DNA of 64,000 nt from Rhodopseudomonas palustris (lineage in GTDB: Bacteria; Pseudomonadota; Alphaproteobacteria; Rhizobiales; Xanthobacteraceae): positions 4,464,001 to 4,528,000 of the forward strand of contig NZ_CP058907.1 in the NCBI RefSeq assembly GCF_013415845.1, written 5' to 3'. Below, piece after piece: positions 56,440 to 64,000 of this stretch; positions within the stretch are counted from its first letter, which is position 1, and every line of letters begins with the position of its first letter. Under the pieces are notes generated by a model. The model worked only from the letters and a program-made list of their open reading frames with translations. It searched no databases and was not told the DNA's origin. The translations under genes were made by a program, and so were the position numbers.

Positions 56440-57331
56440 TCGGATGGTCCGACCTCTTTCGAGTGATCTGCGTGAGCAAGTGGTGGCTACGGTGGAGACC
56501 GGCGAAAGTTGCCGGGCTGTTGCAGCCGGCTTCGGTGTCGCGTCGTGAAGTGGAGCCGTTGCCATTGCGCGACAGGTTCGGTGACGCCGGACAAGATGGG
56601 CAGACACCGCAAGCCCGCGCTGCACCTGGCATTCATTGTCGAGGGGATAAGGCAGACACCCCAATTGACGCTGCATGCATTGAAAGATGAACTCGCAGCA
56701 CGAGGCATGAAGGTCTCGCAAAACGCGGTTTAGACATTCTTTCTTGTGAAGGGCTGCGCTTCAAAAGAACGCTGCTCGCTCTCGAGCAGGGATACGCTGA
56801 CACCGCGTGGCGACCGCAGCGCTGACGCAGGTTGTAGCAGGGCCTCGATCTAGAACGCCTAATGTCCATCGAAGAGACTTTGATCAAGACCAACATGGCC
56901 CCGCTGCGCGGCTGTGGGCCCCAAGGCTGCGTAGCTTTGCGCCGCATGGCCAATAGCGCATGCCGACCTTCCTGGGTGTCCTGCGCTGCGACCGCTTCAT
57001 CGCGTTTGCGTGTTCGACGGCCCGATCGGCGAGAGTTTCCGCGCCTCGAATAGCAACTCGCGCCCGCGCTGAGGCTGGGCAAGATCTTCGTCATGGACAA
57101 CCTCGGCAGCCACGAGTCACCGCCTATCCGCCGGATGATCCGAGAAGCCGGCCCCAGGTTGCGGTATCTGCCGCCGTATTCGCCTGACCTCAATCCGATC
57201 GAGCAAGTCTTCGCCAAGATCAAGCATTGGATGCGTATCGCTCAGCACGCACGATCGACGCTGCTTGCCGCCACACCAGCCACCTTGGCGGCATCGTTCC
57301 ACCCGCCGAATGCGCAACTACCCCATGGTTA
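56440..57331 (+). pseudogene. Decayed IS630-family transposase
   Basis: Fragments in several frames recall one IS630 transposase: DLREQVVATVETGESCRAVA (N-terminal HTH), EGLRFKRTLLALEQGYADTA after a frameshift, ETLIKTNMAPLRGCGPQG, and the C-terminal catalytic part KIFVMDNLGSHESPPIRRMI followed by LPPYSPDLNPIEQVFAKIKH. Multiple stops and frame changes rule out function. Confidence 0.8.
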
Positions 57332-57546
57332 GACACGAGCACACATTTGCGGACCAAACCTCAAGGGTGCAGTATTTGACAGATCAAGGAATTCACGGGA
57401 TCGGCAAAGGCGCCGCAGATCCAGCCTGCCACATATTCCGAGCACCGTGATAGCAGAAGGCAGAAAGATCGCGCTACGCAAATCCGCGACCCGTCAAATT
57501 TCATCCTTCATCCATCTCGCCACCGTGCCATACTTCGGCCTACACC

Positions 57547-58668
57547 TCATACATTCGATACACCGCCCACGGCGACCGGCTGGTTAATCCGGAAATAGAA
57601 CGACTCTGCAATCACGTAAGACAACCACCCCAGTCCAACCGCTCCACAGAAGCCGACCCCCGCCATGAACAGAGCATCAAAGACAACTCCGAACCGAACG
57701 ATTGCGACATGCCACCAACCAGCGAACACCAACGATAAAGCAACCGAGTGAAGAAGGTAGAACGAATACGAAATCCTCCCCAAGAAAACGAGCGGCCGCC
57801 AAGACAATAGTCCGACTAACCACCCCTCCCCTACAATCGCCTTGCACAGAATTGCAGAACCCAGCACCGAAAATAGCCAAACAAACTGCGAGGTCGAGAG
57901 ATACCCCGCCACCATCAGACCAACTACGACTATATACATTATGACAATGATAGAATCAGGAAAGGACGACGCAATACTCCCAACCTGCTCCTTCGATAAG
58001 CAACCGATTAAAGCTCCGAAAAACAAGAAGAGATAGAACTCAGCATAAAACCCAATCACTGAGGGGACGTATGCAACAACGACACCCGAGAGAGCAACTG
58101 CGCCGATAACCGGAACCGAAAAAGCTTGAGCCGTTATTACTGCGATCGGGAACATGAAATAAAACGTCATCTCGTAAAACAGAGACCACGTAACGTTATT
58201 GAAGACAATCCCTGATATTCCTAGCGACGGAACACCATTTAAGAAAACCAAATTGGCCGCGATTACGCGCAAATTTGGAAGCGGAATATGCAAGACAAGC
58301 CCCACCAGAGCACAAATCATCACAGCTAATAGAAAAGCTGGATAAATTCTCATTATGCGCCTCAGGACGAAGCGGGAATAGTCGAATTTCCCAGCGAGCG
58401 TGATCCGAGCGATAAGAAATCCACTCAACATGAAAAAAAGATAGACGCCGTGATGTGACCTGAACAGGACGTACAACGCAACATCGAACGCCCCATACCA
58501 ACCGGACAGATCGACGCTATTCGGATTTCCACCACGGAAAATGGCCATGTAGCTTCCGCAATAGTGAACGAAATATGTGAGCATTACGGCAACGCCTCGA
58601 AGTCCATCGAGCGCGGAATTCCGGCCAATCATTTTCTTCGCCCGTCCATCCTTGAGCAATCCAAGCAT
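57547..58668 (-). CDS. Membrane-bound O-acyltransferase (acyltransferase 3 / OafA family)
   Basis: 373 residues with about ten membrane segments. Family motifs: 'NSALDGLRGVAVMLTYFVHY' with the Arg of the opening motif, 'GVYLFFMLSGFLIARITLAG', 'FVLRRIMRIYPAFLLAVMIC' and 'FLGRISYSFYLLHSVALSLV'. Such proteins O-acetylate surface glycans. G+C is visibly lower than in flanking genes and codon use favours A/T-ending codons, a sign of transfer. Alternative start at 58632 (MIGRNSALDG). Decayed sequences flank it on both sides. Confidence 0.9.
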   Translation of the reverse strand: MLGLLKDGRAKKMIGRNSALDGLRGVAVMLTYFVHYCGSYMAIFRGGNPNSVDLSGWYGAFDVALYVLFRSHHGVYLFFMLSGFLIARITLAGKFDYSRFVLRRIMRIYPAFLLAVMICALVGLVLHIPLPNLRVIAANLVFLNGVPSLGISGIVFNNVTWSLFYEMTFYFMFPIAVITAQAFSVPVIGAVALSGVVVAYVPSVIGFYAEFYLFLFFGALIGCLSKEQVGSIASSFPDSIIVIMYIVVVGLMVAGYLSTSQFVWLFSVLGSAILCKAIVGEGWLVGLLSWRPLVFLGRISYSFYLLHSVALSLVFAGWWHVAIVRFGVVFDALFMAGVGFCGAVGLGWLSYVIAESFYFRINQPVAVGGVSNV

Positions 58669-59105
58669 TCAACAATCGAACTAGATCACCATCAAATAGG
58701 GGGCACCATTTCTAACCTGCTACTGCGGTGACGTGAGGATCTGGAAGCAGACCATCATCAAGTTTGGACGTCCAATTTCGAATCGGATGAATTGGAAGAC
58801 CGCATTTGATTATAGCTTTCAAGCAAGGATTCAGGCAGTTCTGAATGAACGAGATGGAATAATCAGATGTGCAAGCTACATCGCTAGCCATTCCTCGACA
58901 TCCCGGCCACTCAATCGTCTCCTACCGCACTTCCGGCTCGGAAGGCAGTAGTTGCACCTGCGAATCCGAGCCGATGGTGAAGATCAACGCAACTTCGCGG
59001 GTACGACGTGCGCTGGTTAGCCAGCCTTGATCAAACACGCTGTGATCGACGGTTGATCGCCTCGGGCCGCAAGGTACATGACCTGCCGGTGCAGTAGTTG
59101 TCGAG
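58669..59105. other. Gene-free junction region
   Basis: About 440 bp of relatively A+T-rich sequence. A 72-codon frame at 58733 has no ribosome-binding site and no homology. Nothing else recognised; it probably is scar sequence between the acyltransferase and the phosphomannomutase remnant. Confidence 0.5.
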
Positions 59106-59859
59106 GGCCCCTACGTGTTTCATCCCCATTTCCGGGGCAACTACATCGCCGACCTGACCAAGTCGCCTAACCGGCGAGGAGATCTTCGCCGACAAGGTGG
59201 GCGTGATGCTGGCGCGCGACATGGCGGCGATCCATCCGAACGCGCGCTTCGTCGTCGACGTCAAATCGACCGGCCTGTTCGCGACCGATCCGGTGCTGCA
59301 ACAGCAGGGCGCCCAGACCGAATACTGGAAGACCGGCCACTCCTACATGAAGCGCCGTACCAATGAATCCCAGGCGCTGGCGGGCTTCGAGAAATCCGGC
59401 CATTTCTTCTTCAACGCGCCGTCAGGCCGCGGCTACGACGACGGCCTCGTCTCGGCGATCGCGATCTGCGAGATGCTCGACCGCGCGCCCGGCAAGTCGA
59501 TGTCGGATCTAAAGAACGCGCTGCCGAAGACCTGGTCGTCGCCGACGATGTCGCCGCATTGCGCCGACGAGGTGAAGTACCGGGTGATTGATCAGGTGGT
59601 GAAGCACTTCGAAGCCGCCAAGGCCAATGGCGACCTCGTCGCCGGCCAGCCGATCCGCGATCTTGTCACCGTCAACGGCGTCCGCGTCACCTGCGAAGAC
59701 GGCAGCTGGGGCCTGGTCCGCGCCTCCTCCAACAAACCCGAGCTGGTGGTTGTGGTCGAAAGCCCGGTGTCGGAGCAGCGGATGCACGACATGTTCGAAG
59801 CGGTGAACGTCGTACTGCGCCAGCATCCCGAAGTCGGCGCCTATAACCAGACGATCTGA
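59106..59859 (+). pseudogene. Truncated phosphomannomutase/phosphoglucomutase (ManB/AlgC type)
   Basis: The first piece (from 59106) reads VEGPYVFHPHFRGNYIADLT, then a frame change and a large internal deletion lead to FADKVGVMLARDMAAIHPNA, FVVDVKSTGLFATDPVLQQQ, KTGHSYMKRRTNESQALAGF and GHFFFNAPSGRGYDDGLVSA, ending GAYNQTI. The catalytic phosphoserine loop and the DGDGDR metal loop, normally N-terminal to this, are missing. So only the C-terminal domains survive; the open part from 59197 has 220 codons. Confidence 0.82.
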
Positions 59860-59970
59860 GGCCGAGGCCAACAGCACTGATTTTGATTTGTCGGGCGGGA
59901 TCGATTAGAGGGTTCCGATCAACGTGCCCGGTTCCGCTCGGAATCGCTCTAGGGCCCAGCGGACGGAGAC

Positions 59971-60342
59971 CTGCCCATTCGACGTTTCAGCGATATCGCG
60001 CGTTTCGCAGTCAGCCTAGCGGCGTGTCTCGCCCTCGCCGGCTGTTCGTCGATTCTCGATGCGCTGCCGGATGGTGGCGACAAGGCGCCGAAGTCGGCGG
60101 TGATGGCGGTTGATCTGAAGAAGGTCGGGGATGAGGCAAAGCTGCCGCAGCCGTGGGAGATTGCCGGCCCGATCGAGGCCGATCCGGTCACGGTGACGCC
60201 GTGGATCGTCTGTCTACGCAGCAAGGCCCCGGATCAGACACGGCAGACCTACGCGCTGTTTTACAAGAGCGGCAAGCTCGAGACCTATCGGTTTACCGCG
60301 ATCGTCGATCGCTGCGACGTGCAGAGCTTCAGGGCGTTCTAG
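59971..60342 (+). CDS. Small lipoprotein with a non-standard start codon
   Basis: About 123 residues if read from CTG 59971 or, with GGAGA seven bases before, ATT 59977; no ATG, GTG or TTG occurs between the preceding stop and GTG 60100. Reading from there gives a lipoprotein signal (DIARFAVSLAACLALAGCSS, lipobox LAGC), then a small domain ending SGKLETYRFTAIVDRCDVQS. Starting at GTG 60100 would lose the signal. Whether the start is functional or mutated is unsure. The mature domain has two Cys (IVCLRS and DRCDV). Confidence 0.6.
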   Translation: MPIRRFSDIARFAVSLAACLALAGCSSILDALPDGGDKAPKSAVMAVDLKKVGDEAKLPQPWEIAGPIEADPVTVTPWIVCLRSKAPDQTRQTYALFYKSGKLETYRFTAIVDRCDVQSFRAF

Positions 60343-60375
60343 AACAGGTCCGGGACTGTCGCAGGCGCGCTCTGA

Positions 60376-60621
60376 TCACGACGCGCGTCGCTGCAACGGG
60401 TAATCTTCGCTGTCGTACAGCGTTCGAATGCCCTTGTGGTCGAAGCGTGCTTCGTCAACCTGCAGATAGGCGCCGTTCAGGCAATCCGCCGGCAGTTCCT
60501 CGATCGCATAGCGCACGGCCTCGGCCGCCCTGCTGAAGCGGCGATAGGCGACGCCGGTCCGGCGCTTCTTGCGGATCGCTGCGGGAAACAGTTCGGCGGC
60601 GGTATCGTAGCTGAACGCCAT
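60376..60621 (-). CDS. Small conserved protein, unknown function
   Basis: 81 residues from the ATG at 60621, which has GGAGG about ten bases upstream. The sequence (FSYDTAAELFPAAIRKKRRT, AEAVRYAIEELPADCLNGAY) is compact and charged, with no signal or membrane segment. I recall similar short proteins in Bradyrhizobium-type genomes but no known function. Transcribed convergently with the preceding lipoprotein gene. Confidence 0.65.
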   Translation of the reverse strand: MAFSYDTAAELFPAAIRKKRRTGVAYRRFSRAAEAVRYAIEELPADCLNGAYLQVDEARFDHKGIRTLYDSEDYPLQRRAS

Positions 60622-60800
60622 GGTGGAAGTGGCCTCCTGACTAGGGTGATGGGCCACGCGAATGCGCGATCTCGATCGGCACCGGCGGCTTCAATTCCGA
60701 CCCTCTTCATATAGGCACGATGCGCGGATTTGCGACTCGCGGCCGCCGTGATCGCGCTATCTGAATGAATTCACTTCGCTTTTCTGAGACACACAGGAAA

Positions 60801-60823
60801 AAGCGGGCGCCGAGGGCCCGCTT
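60801..60823 (-). terminator. Intrinsic terminator of msrA-msrB
   Basis: 8-bp perfect stem AAGCGGGC / GCCCGCTT with a 7-base loop; on the minus strand the stem is followed by TTTTTCC-like sequence (plus-strand GGAAAAA). It lies 32 bp after the msrB stop. Confidence 0.8.
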
Positions 60824-60854
60824 CCGCAAATCAACCCAGAAGGATCGGATTCCG

Positions 60855-61271
60855 CTATTTCGGCTGCAGCTTCAGCGCCGCCGAATTGATGCAGTAGCGC
60901 AGCCCGGTCGGCCCGGGACCGTCGGGGAATACGTGACCGAGATGGCCGCTGCAGCGCGAGCACAGCACCTCGGTGCGGATCATGCCATGGCTGACATCGC
61001 GCTCCTCGTCGATCAAGCTGGCCTGCGCCGGCGCGGTGAAGCTGGGCCAGCCGCAGCCGGAATCGAACTTGGTATCGGACTCGAACAGCGTCTGACCGCA
61101 GCCGGCGCACACATAGGTGCCGGGCCGGGTCTCGTATTCATACTCTCCGGTATAGGGCCGCTCGGTCGCCTTCTCGCGCAGCACGGCGTACTGCATCGGC
61201 GTCAGCTCCTTGCGCCACTCGGCTTCGCTCTTCTCAATCTTGCCGGGAGAGGTGGTCTTGGTGTCGGACAT
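60855..61271 (-). CDS. msrB: Peptide-methionine (R)-S-oxide reductase MsrB
   Basis: 138 residues, no signal peptide, so cytoplasmic. Reduces methionine-R-sulfoxide. Zinc cysteines CAGC and CSRC; recycling Cys in SGCGWPSF; catalytic Cys in [10 protein letters not shown]. It is 30 bp downstream of msrA on the same strand and ends before an intrinsic terminator. Confidence 0.96.
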   Translation of the reverse strand: MSDTKTTSPGKIEKSEAEWRKELTPMQYAVLREKATERPYTGEYEYETRPGTYVCAGCGQTLFESDTKFDSGCGWPSFTAPAQASLIDEERDVSHGMIRTEVLCSRCSGHLGHVFPDGPGPTGLRYCINSAALKLQPK

Positions 61272-61301
61272 CGTTCCTCCTGAAACCGTCGGGCCCCGCC
61301 T

Positions 61302-62012
61302 TCAGTTGGTGGCCTTGACGCTGCTCACCAGCGTCGGCTTGTCGAGATACTCCGTCGGAAACAGCTTCTTCAGGGCCTCGATCTTCGGCAGGTCGTTGTA
61401 GGCAATATAGGGCTGAGTGGGGTGCAGCGTCAGGTAGTCCTGGTGGTAGGCCTCCGCGGCATAAAACCCCTTCAGCGGGCCGACCTTGGTGACGATCGGT
61501 GCGCCGAACACCTTGGCGGCGTCGAGCTGCGCGATATAGGCGTCGGCGATCCGCTTCTGCTCTTCGCTCGTGGTGAAGATCGCCGAGCGATATTGCGGCC
61601 CGGTGTCGGGGCCCTGGCGATCGAGCTGCGTCGGATCGTGCGCGACCGAGAAGTAGATCTGCAACAGCTTGCCGTAGGAGATCCGCTTTGGATCGTATTT
61701 GACCTCGACTGCCTCGGCGTGCCCGGTGGTCCCGGTCGAAACCAGCGGATAGCTCGCACTTGCTTTGCTGCCGCCCGCATACCCCGACAACGCATTCACC
61801 ACGCCGGCCGTGTGCTGGAACACGCCCTGCACGCCCCAGAAGCAGCCGCCGGCGAACACCGCGGTCTGAATGCCGCCGGCTTCCTTGGCGTCGAGTTGCG
61901 TCGGTGGAATCACGACCGGCTCCTCGGCCGCCCGGGACGGTCCGAGCGCGGACCATGCGAGCAGCCCGGCGGCCGCGGCGCAGAGAGCAAGACGACCAAA
62001 TGAAGCGCGCAT
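61302..62012 (-). CDS. msrA: Peptide-methionine (S)-S-oxide reductase MsrA, exported, single-cysteine type
   Basis: 236 residues from the ATG at 62012 (GAGGA upstream). The N-terminus is a signal peptide (MRASFGRLALCAAAAGLLAW...SRAAEE), so the enzyme is expected in the periplasm. The catalytic loop is GGCFWGVQGVF; YDPKRISYGKLLQIYFSVAH and GPQYRSAIF follow. Apart from a Cys in the signal peptide the catalytic Cys is the only cysteine, so the usual resolving cysteines are absent. Forms a two-gene operon with msrB. Confidence 0.95.
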   Translation of the reverse strand: MRASFGRLALCAAAAGLLAWSALGPSRAAEEPVVIPPTQLDAKEAGGIQTAVFAGGCFWGVQGVFQHTAGVVNALSGYAGGSKASASYPLVSTGTTGHAEAVEVKYDPKRISYGKLLQIYFSVAHDPTQLDRQGPDTGPQYRSAIFTTSEEQKRIADAYIAQLDAAKVFGAPIVTKVGPLKGFYAAEAYHQDYLTLHPTQPYIAYNDLPKIEALKKLFPTEYLDKPTLVSSVKATN

Positions 62013-62321
62013 GAGCTGTCCTCGCGAGGTTGAGGTTGAGGCCGTTAGCCTGACCGTTGCGCTCAAGATACGAGGCTCGCGCCTAGCTGTTACGGAGGCG
62101 CGGACACGAGTTCGTGACTGCGACCTCGCATTGGAGAGAGGCCGCAGCATCACGGGCGCGAGACAATTCGGTAATTTTGCACCGGGCCGGCCGCCTGCAA
62201 CCGCCCGAGGCCGCTCGGCCGGATCCCAATCCTAAATGACCGGAGGCCGAAGGCCGCATTGCATTAAGGATAGCCGCTCTCGGGGCTGGATCACCCCTTC
62301 GTGAAGTGCCAAGATGCGCTC
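62013..62321. other. Intergenic region upstream of msrA
   Basis: About 310 bp between the divergent msrA gene and the tRNA-like sequence. Must hold the msrA promoter and probably that of the downstream RNA; no confident hexamers or operator seen. No open frame supported. Confidence 0.5.
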
Positions 62322-62396
62322 GGCCCGGTGGCGGAAGATTAACGCGGGGGCGGTGCAACGCTCTTTTTCCTGGTTCAAGTCCAGGCTGGGCCTCCA
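62322..62396 (+). tRNA. tRNA-Cys(GCA)-like sequence, divergent
   Basis: 75 bases fold as a cloverleaf: acceptor GGCCCGG (62322-62328) with CTGGGCC (62386-62392, one G-T pair), discriminator T then CCA; D stem GCG/CGC; T arm CCTGG-TTCAAGT-CCAGG, perfect. The discriminator T and the GCA triplet at 62355-62357 preceded by T fit tRNA-Cys. Odd: the D loop lacks the GG pair (AAGATTA in place of AGTGGTT), and the anticodon stem pairs best as GGGCG/CGCTC leaving a six-base loop. It may be a degenerate copy or an unusual tRNA. Confidence 0.55.
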
Positions 62397-62508
62397 GATC
62401 TTGCCGAAATTGCCGGTTGACGGGCGACTGGAAGGCCTTTCGCCGCCCGGGAAACTGGTCTAAGACACCTCCCGCGCGCCTGGGACGGCCCGGCGCTTGA
62501 AGACCTGA

Positions 62509-62537
62509 GGGACGCGCGGCTGCGCGCCCTTTTTTTG
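62509..62537 (+). terminator. Strong intrinsic terminator or attenuator before carB
   Basis: Arms GGG-A-CGCGC and GCGCGCCC pair over 8 bp with one bulged A around the loop GGCT, followed by seven Ts. It ends 34 bp before the carB ATG, so it either ends the upstream tRNA-like transcript or attenuates carB. Confidence 0.8.
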
Positions 62538-62571
62538 TGCCCGCGATTTCCGCCCGCGTCAGCGAGATTTG

Positions 62572-64000
62572 ATGCCCAAACGAACCGACATCTCCACCAT
62601 CCTCATCATCGGGGCCGGTCCTATCGTGATCGGCCAGGCCTGCGAATTCGACTATTCCGGCACGCAGGCGGTCAAGGCGCTGAAGCAGGAGGGCTATCGG
62701 GTCGTCCTGGTCAATTCCAATCCGGCGACGATCATGACCGATCCGGAGCTGGCGGACGCCACCTATATCGAGCCGATCACCCCGGAGATCGTCGCCAAGA
62801 TCATCGAGAAGGAGCGCTACGTCATCCCCGGCGGCTTCGCGCTGCTGCCGACGATGGGCGGCCAGACCGCGCTGAACTGCGCACTTTCCTTGCGCAAGCT
62901 CGGCACGCTGGAGAAGTTCGATGTCGAGATGATCGGCGCCACCGCCGACGCGATCGACAAGGCCGAGGACCGCGAGCGGTTCCGCGAGGCGATGACCAAG
63001 ATCGGGCTGGAGACCCCGAACTCGCGCCAGGTCAAGAGCCTGCCGGACGCGCTGCGCGCGCTGGACGAGATCGGCTTCCCTGCGCTGATCCGGCCATCGT
63101 TCACGATGGGCGGCACCGGCGGCGGCATCGCCTACACCAAGGCCGAGTTCATCGAGATCGTCGAGCGCGGCATCGACGCCTCCCCGACCAACGAGGTGCT
63201 GATCGAAGAGTCGATCCTCGGCTGGAAGGAATACGAGATGGAGGTCGTGCGCGATAAGCACGACAACTGCATCATCGTCTGCTCGATCGAGAACCTCGAT
63301 CCGATGGGCGTGCACACCGGCGATTCGATCACGGTGGCGCCGGCGCTGACGCTTACCGACAAGGAATACCAGATCATGCGCGACGCCTCGCTGGCGGTGC
63401 TGCGCGAGATCGGAGTGGAGACCGGCGGCTCCAACGTGCAGTTCGCGGTCAATCCGGACGACGGCCGGCTGGTCGTGATCGAAATGAACCCGCGCGTGTC
63501 GCGCTCGTCGGCGCTGGCGTCGAAGGCCACCGGCTTCCCGATCGCCAAGGTCGCCGCCAAGCTGGCGGTCGGCTATTCGCTCGACGAGATCGCCAACGAC
63601 ATCACCGGCGGCGCGACACCGGCGTCGTTCGAGCCGACGATCGATTACGTCGTCACCAAGATTCCGCGGTTCGCCTTCGAGAAATTCCCCGGCGCTTCGC
63701 CGACGCTGACCACCGCGATGAAATCGGTCGGCGAAGTGATGGCGATCGGCCGTACCTTCCAGGAAAGCCTGCAGAAAGCGCTGCGCGGGCTCGAGAGCGG
63801 CCTCACCGGTCTCGACGAGATCGAGATCGACGGTCTCGGCCGCGGCGACGACAAGAATGCGATTCGTGCGGCGCTCGGCACCCCGACCCCGAGCCGGCTG
63901 CTGCAGGTCGCCCAGGCGATGCGGCTCGGCTGGTCGAATGAGGAGATCTTCAACTCCTGCAAGATCGATCCCTGGTTCCTGGCGCAGCTCCGCGGCATCA
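62572..64000 (+). CDS. carB: Carbamoyl-phosphate synthase large subunit CarB, N-terminal part
   Basis: Runs off the right edge; 476 codons visible of about 1100. With CarA it makes carbamoyl phosphate from glutamine, bicarbonate and ATP for arginine and pyrimidine synthesis. Start ATG 62572 gives [20 protein letters not shown], the standard opening. The carboxyphosphate ATP-grasp domain shows [40 protein letters not shown] and [20 protein letters not shown]; the oligomerisation domain begins at the window end. Confidence 0.97.
   Translation, partial: MPKRTDISTILIIGAGPIVIGQACEFDYSGTQAVKALKQEGYRVVLVNSNPATIMTDPELADATYIEPITPEIVAKIIEKERYVIPGGFALLPTMGGQTALNCALSLRKLGTLEKFDVEMIGATADAIDKAEDRERFREAMTKIGLETPNSRQVKSLPDALRALDEIGFPALIRPSFTMGGTGGGIAYTKAEFIEIVERGIDASPTNEVLIEESILGWKEYEMEVVRDKHDNCIIVCSIENLDPMGVHTGDSITVAPALTLTDKEYQIMRDASLAVLREIGVETGGSNVQFAVNPDDGRLVVIEMNPRVSRSSALASKATGFPIAKVAAKLAVGYSLDEIANDITGGATPASFEPTIDYVVTKIPRFAFEKFPGASPTLTTAMKSVGEVMAIGRTFQESLQKALRGLESGLTGLDEIEIDGLGRGDDKNAIRAALGTPTPSRLLQVAQAMRLGWSNEEIFNSCKIDPWFLAQLRGI

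Noticed and set aside
58733..58951. A 72-codon frame as a small gene
   Set aside because: No ribosome-binding site, no recognisable pattern, located in junction debris.
62322..62396. Two-piece (permuted) tmRNA
   Set aside because: The acceptor 5' strand precedes the 3' strand with D-like and anticodon-like arms between them, the normal tRNA order and length; no tag reading frame was recognised.

Overview
The window is a high-G+C alphaproteobacterial chromosome segment. Protein sequences, gene styles and the dispersed palindromic repeats point to the Rhodopseudomonas/Bradyrhizobium group (Nitrobacteraceae); species is an inference.

Region 1 (1-28.8 kb) is dominated by four branched-chain-amino-acid-type (Liv/HAAT) ABC uptake systems. 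System A (+, 1-3831) is a partial binding protein followed by livHMGF. System B (-, 9909-4063) is binding protein, livH, livM, livG, livF and a MetE-like zinc methyltransferase as last gene. System C (+, 13285-18335) is binding protein, livH, a long livM, livG and a livF whose Walker A lysine is arginine. System D (+, 21435-28825) is livG, an AMP-forming acyl-CoA synthetase, livH, livM, binding protein and livF, which suggests an organic-acid substrate activated to its CoA ester. Between A/B and C lie a small lipoprotein, a DUF2939 protein, purU and a HemD-family protein; between C and D lie two membrane proteins, one a GT39-like glycosyltransferase. Palindromic dispersed repeats sit in many of the intergenic gaps here.

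Region 2 (about 29.2-59.9 kb) is a surface-polysaccharide (probably O-antigen) locus of the ABC-transporter-dependent type. It has Wzm/Wzt, a UDP-L-FucNAc pathway (wbjB, wbjC, wbjD), a WbuB-like transferase and further glycosyltransferases, including a 1032-residue GT2-GT4 fusion, an AsnB-type amidotransferase, intact methyltransferases and an O-acyltransferase. It is visibly remodelled: three broken methyltransferase genes, an orphan C-terminal domain resembling that of a second Wzt, an IS5-family remnant interrupted by an apparently complete IS3-family element, a decayed IS630-family transposase, a low-G+C acyltransferase and a truncated phosphomannomutase at the right edge. No CRISPR array was seen.

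Region 3 (59.9-64 kb) returns to conserved chromosome: a small lipoprotein with a non-standard start, a small conserved protein, msrA-msrB, a divergent tRNA-Cys-like sequence followed by a strong intrinsic terminator, and the 5' part of carB, cut by the window end.
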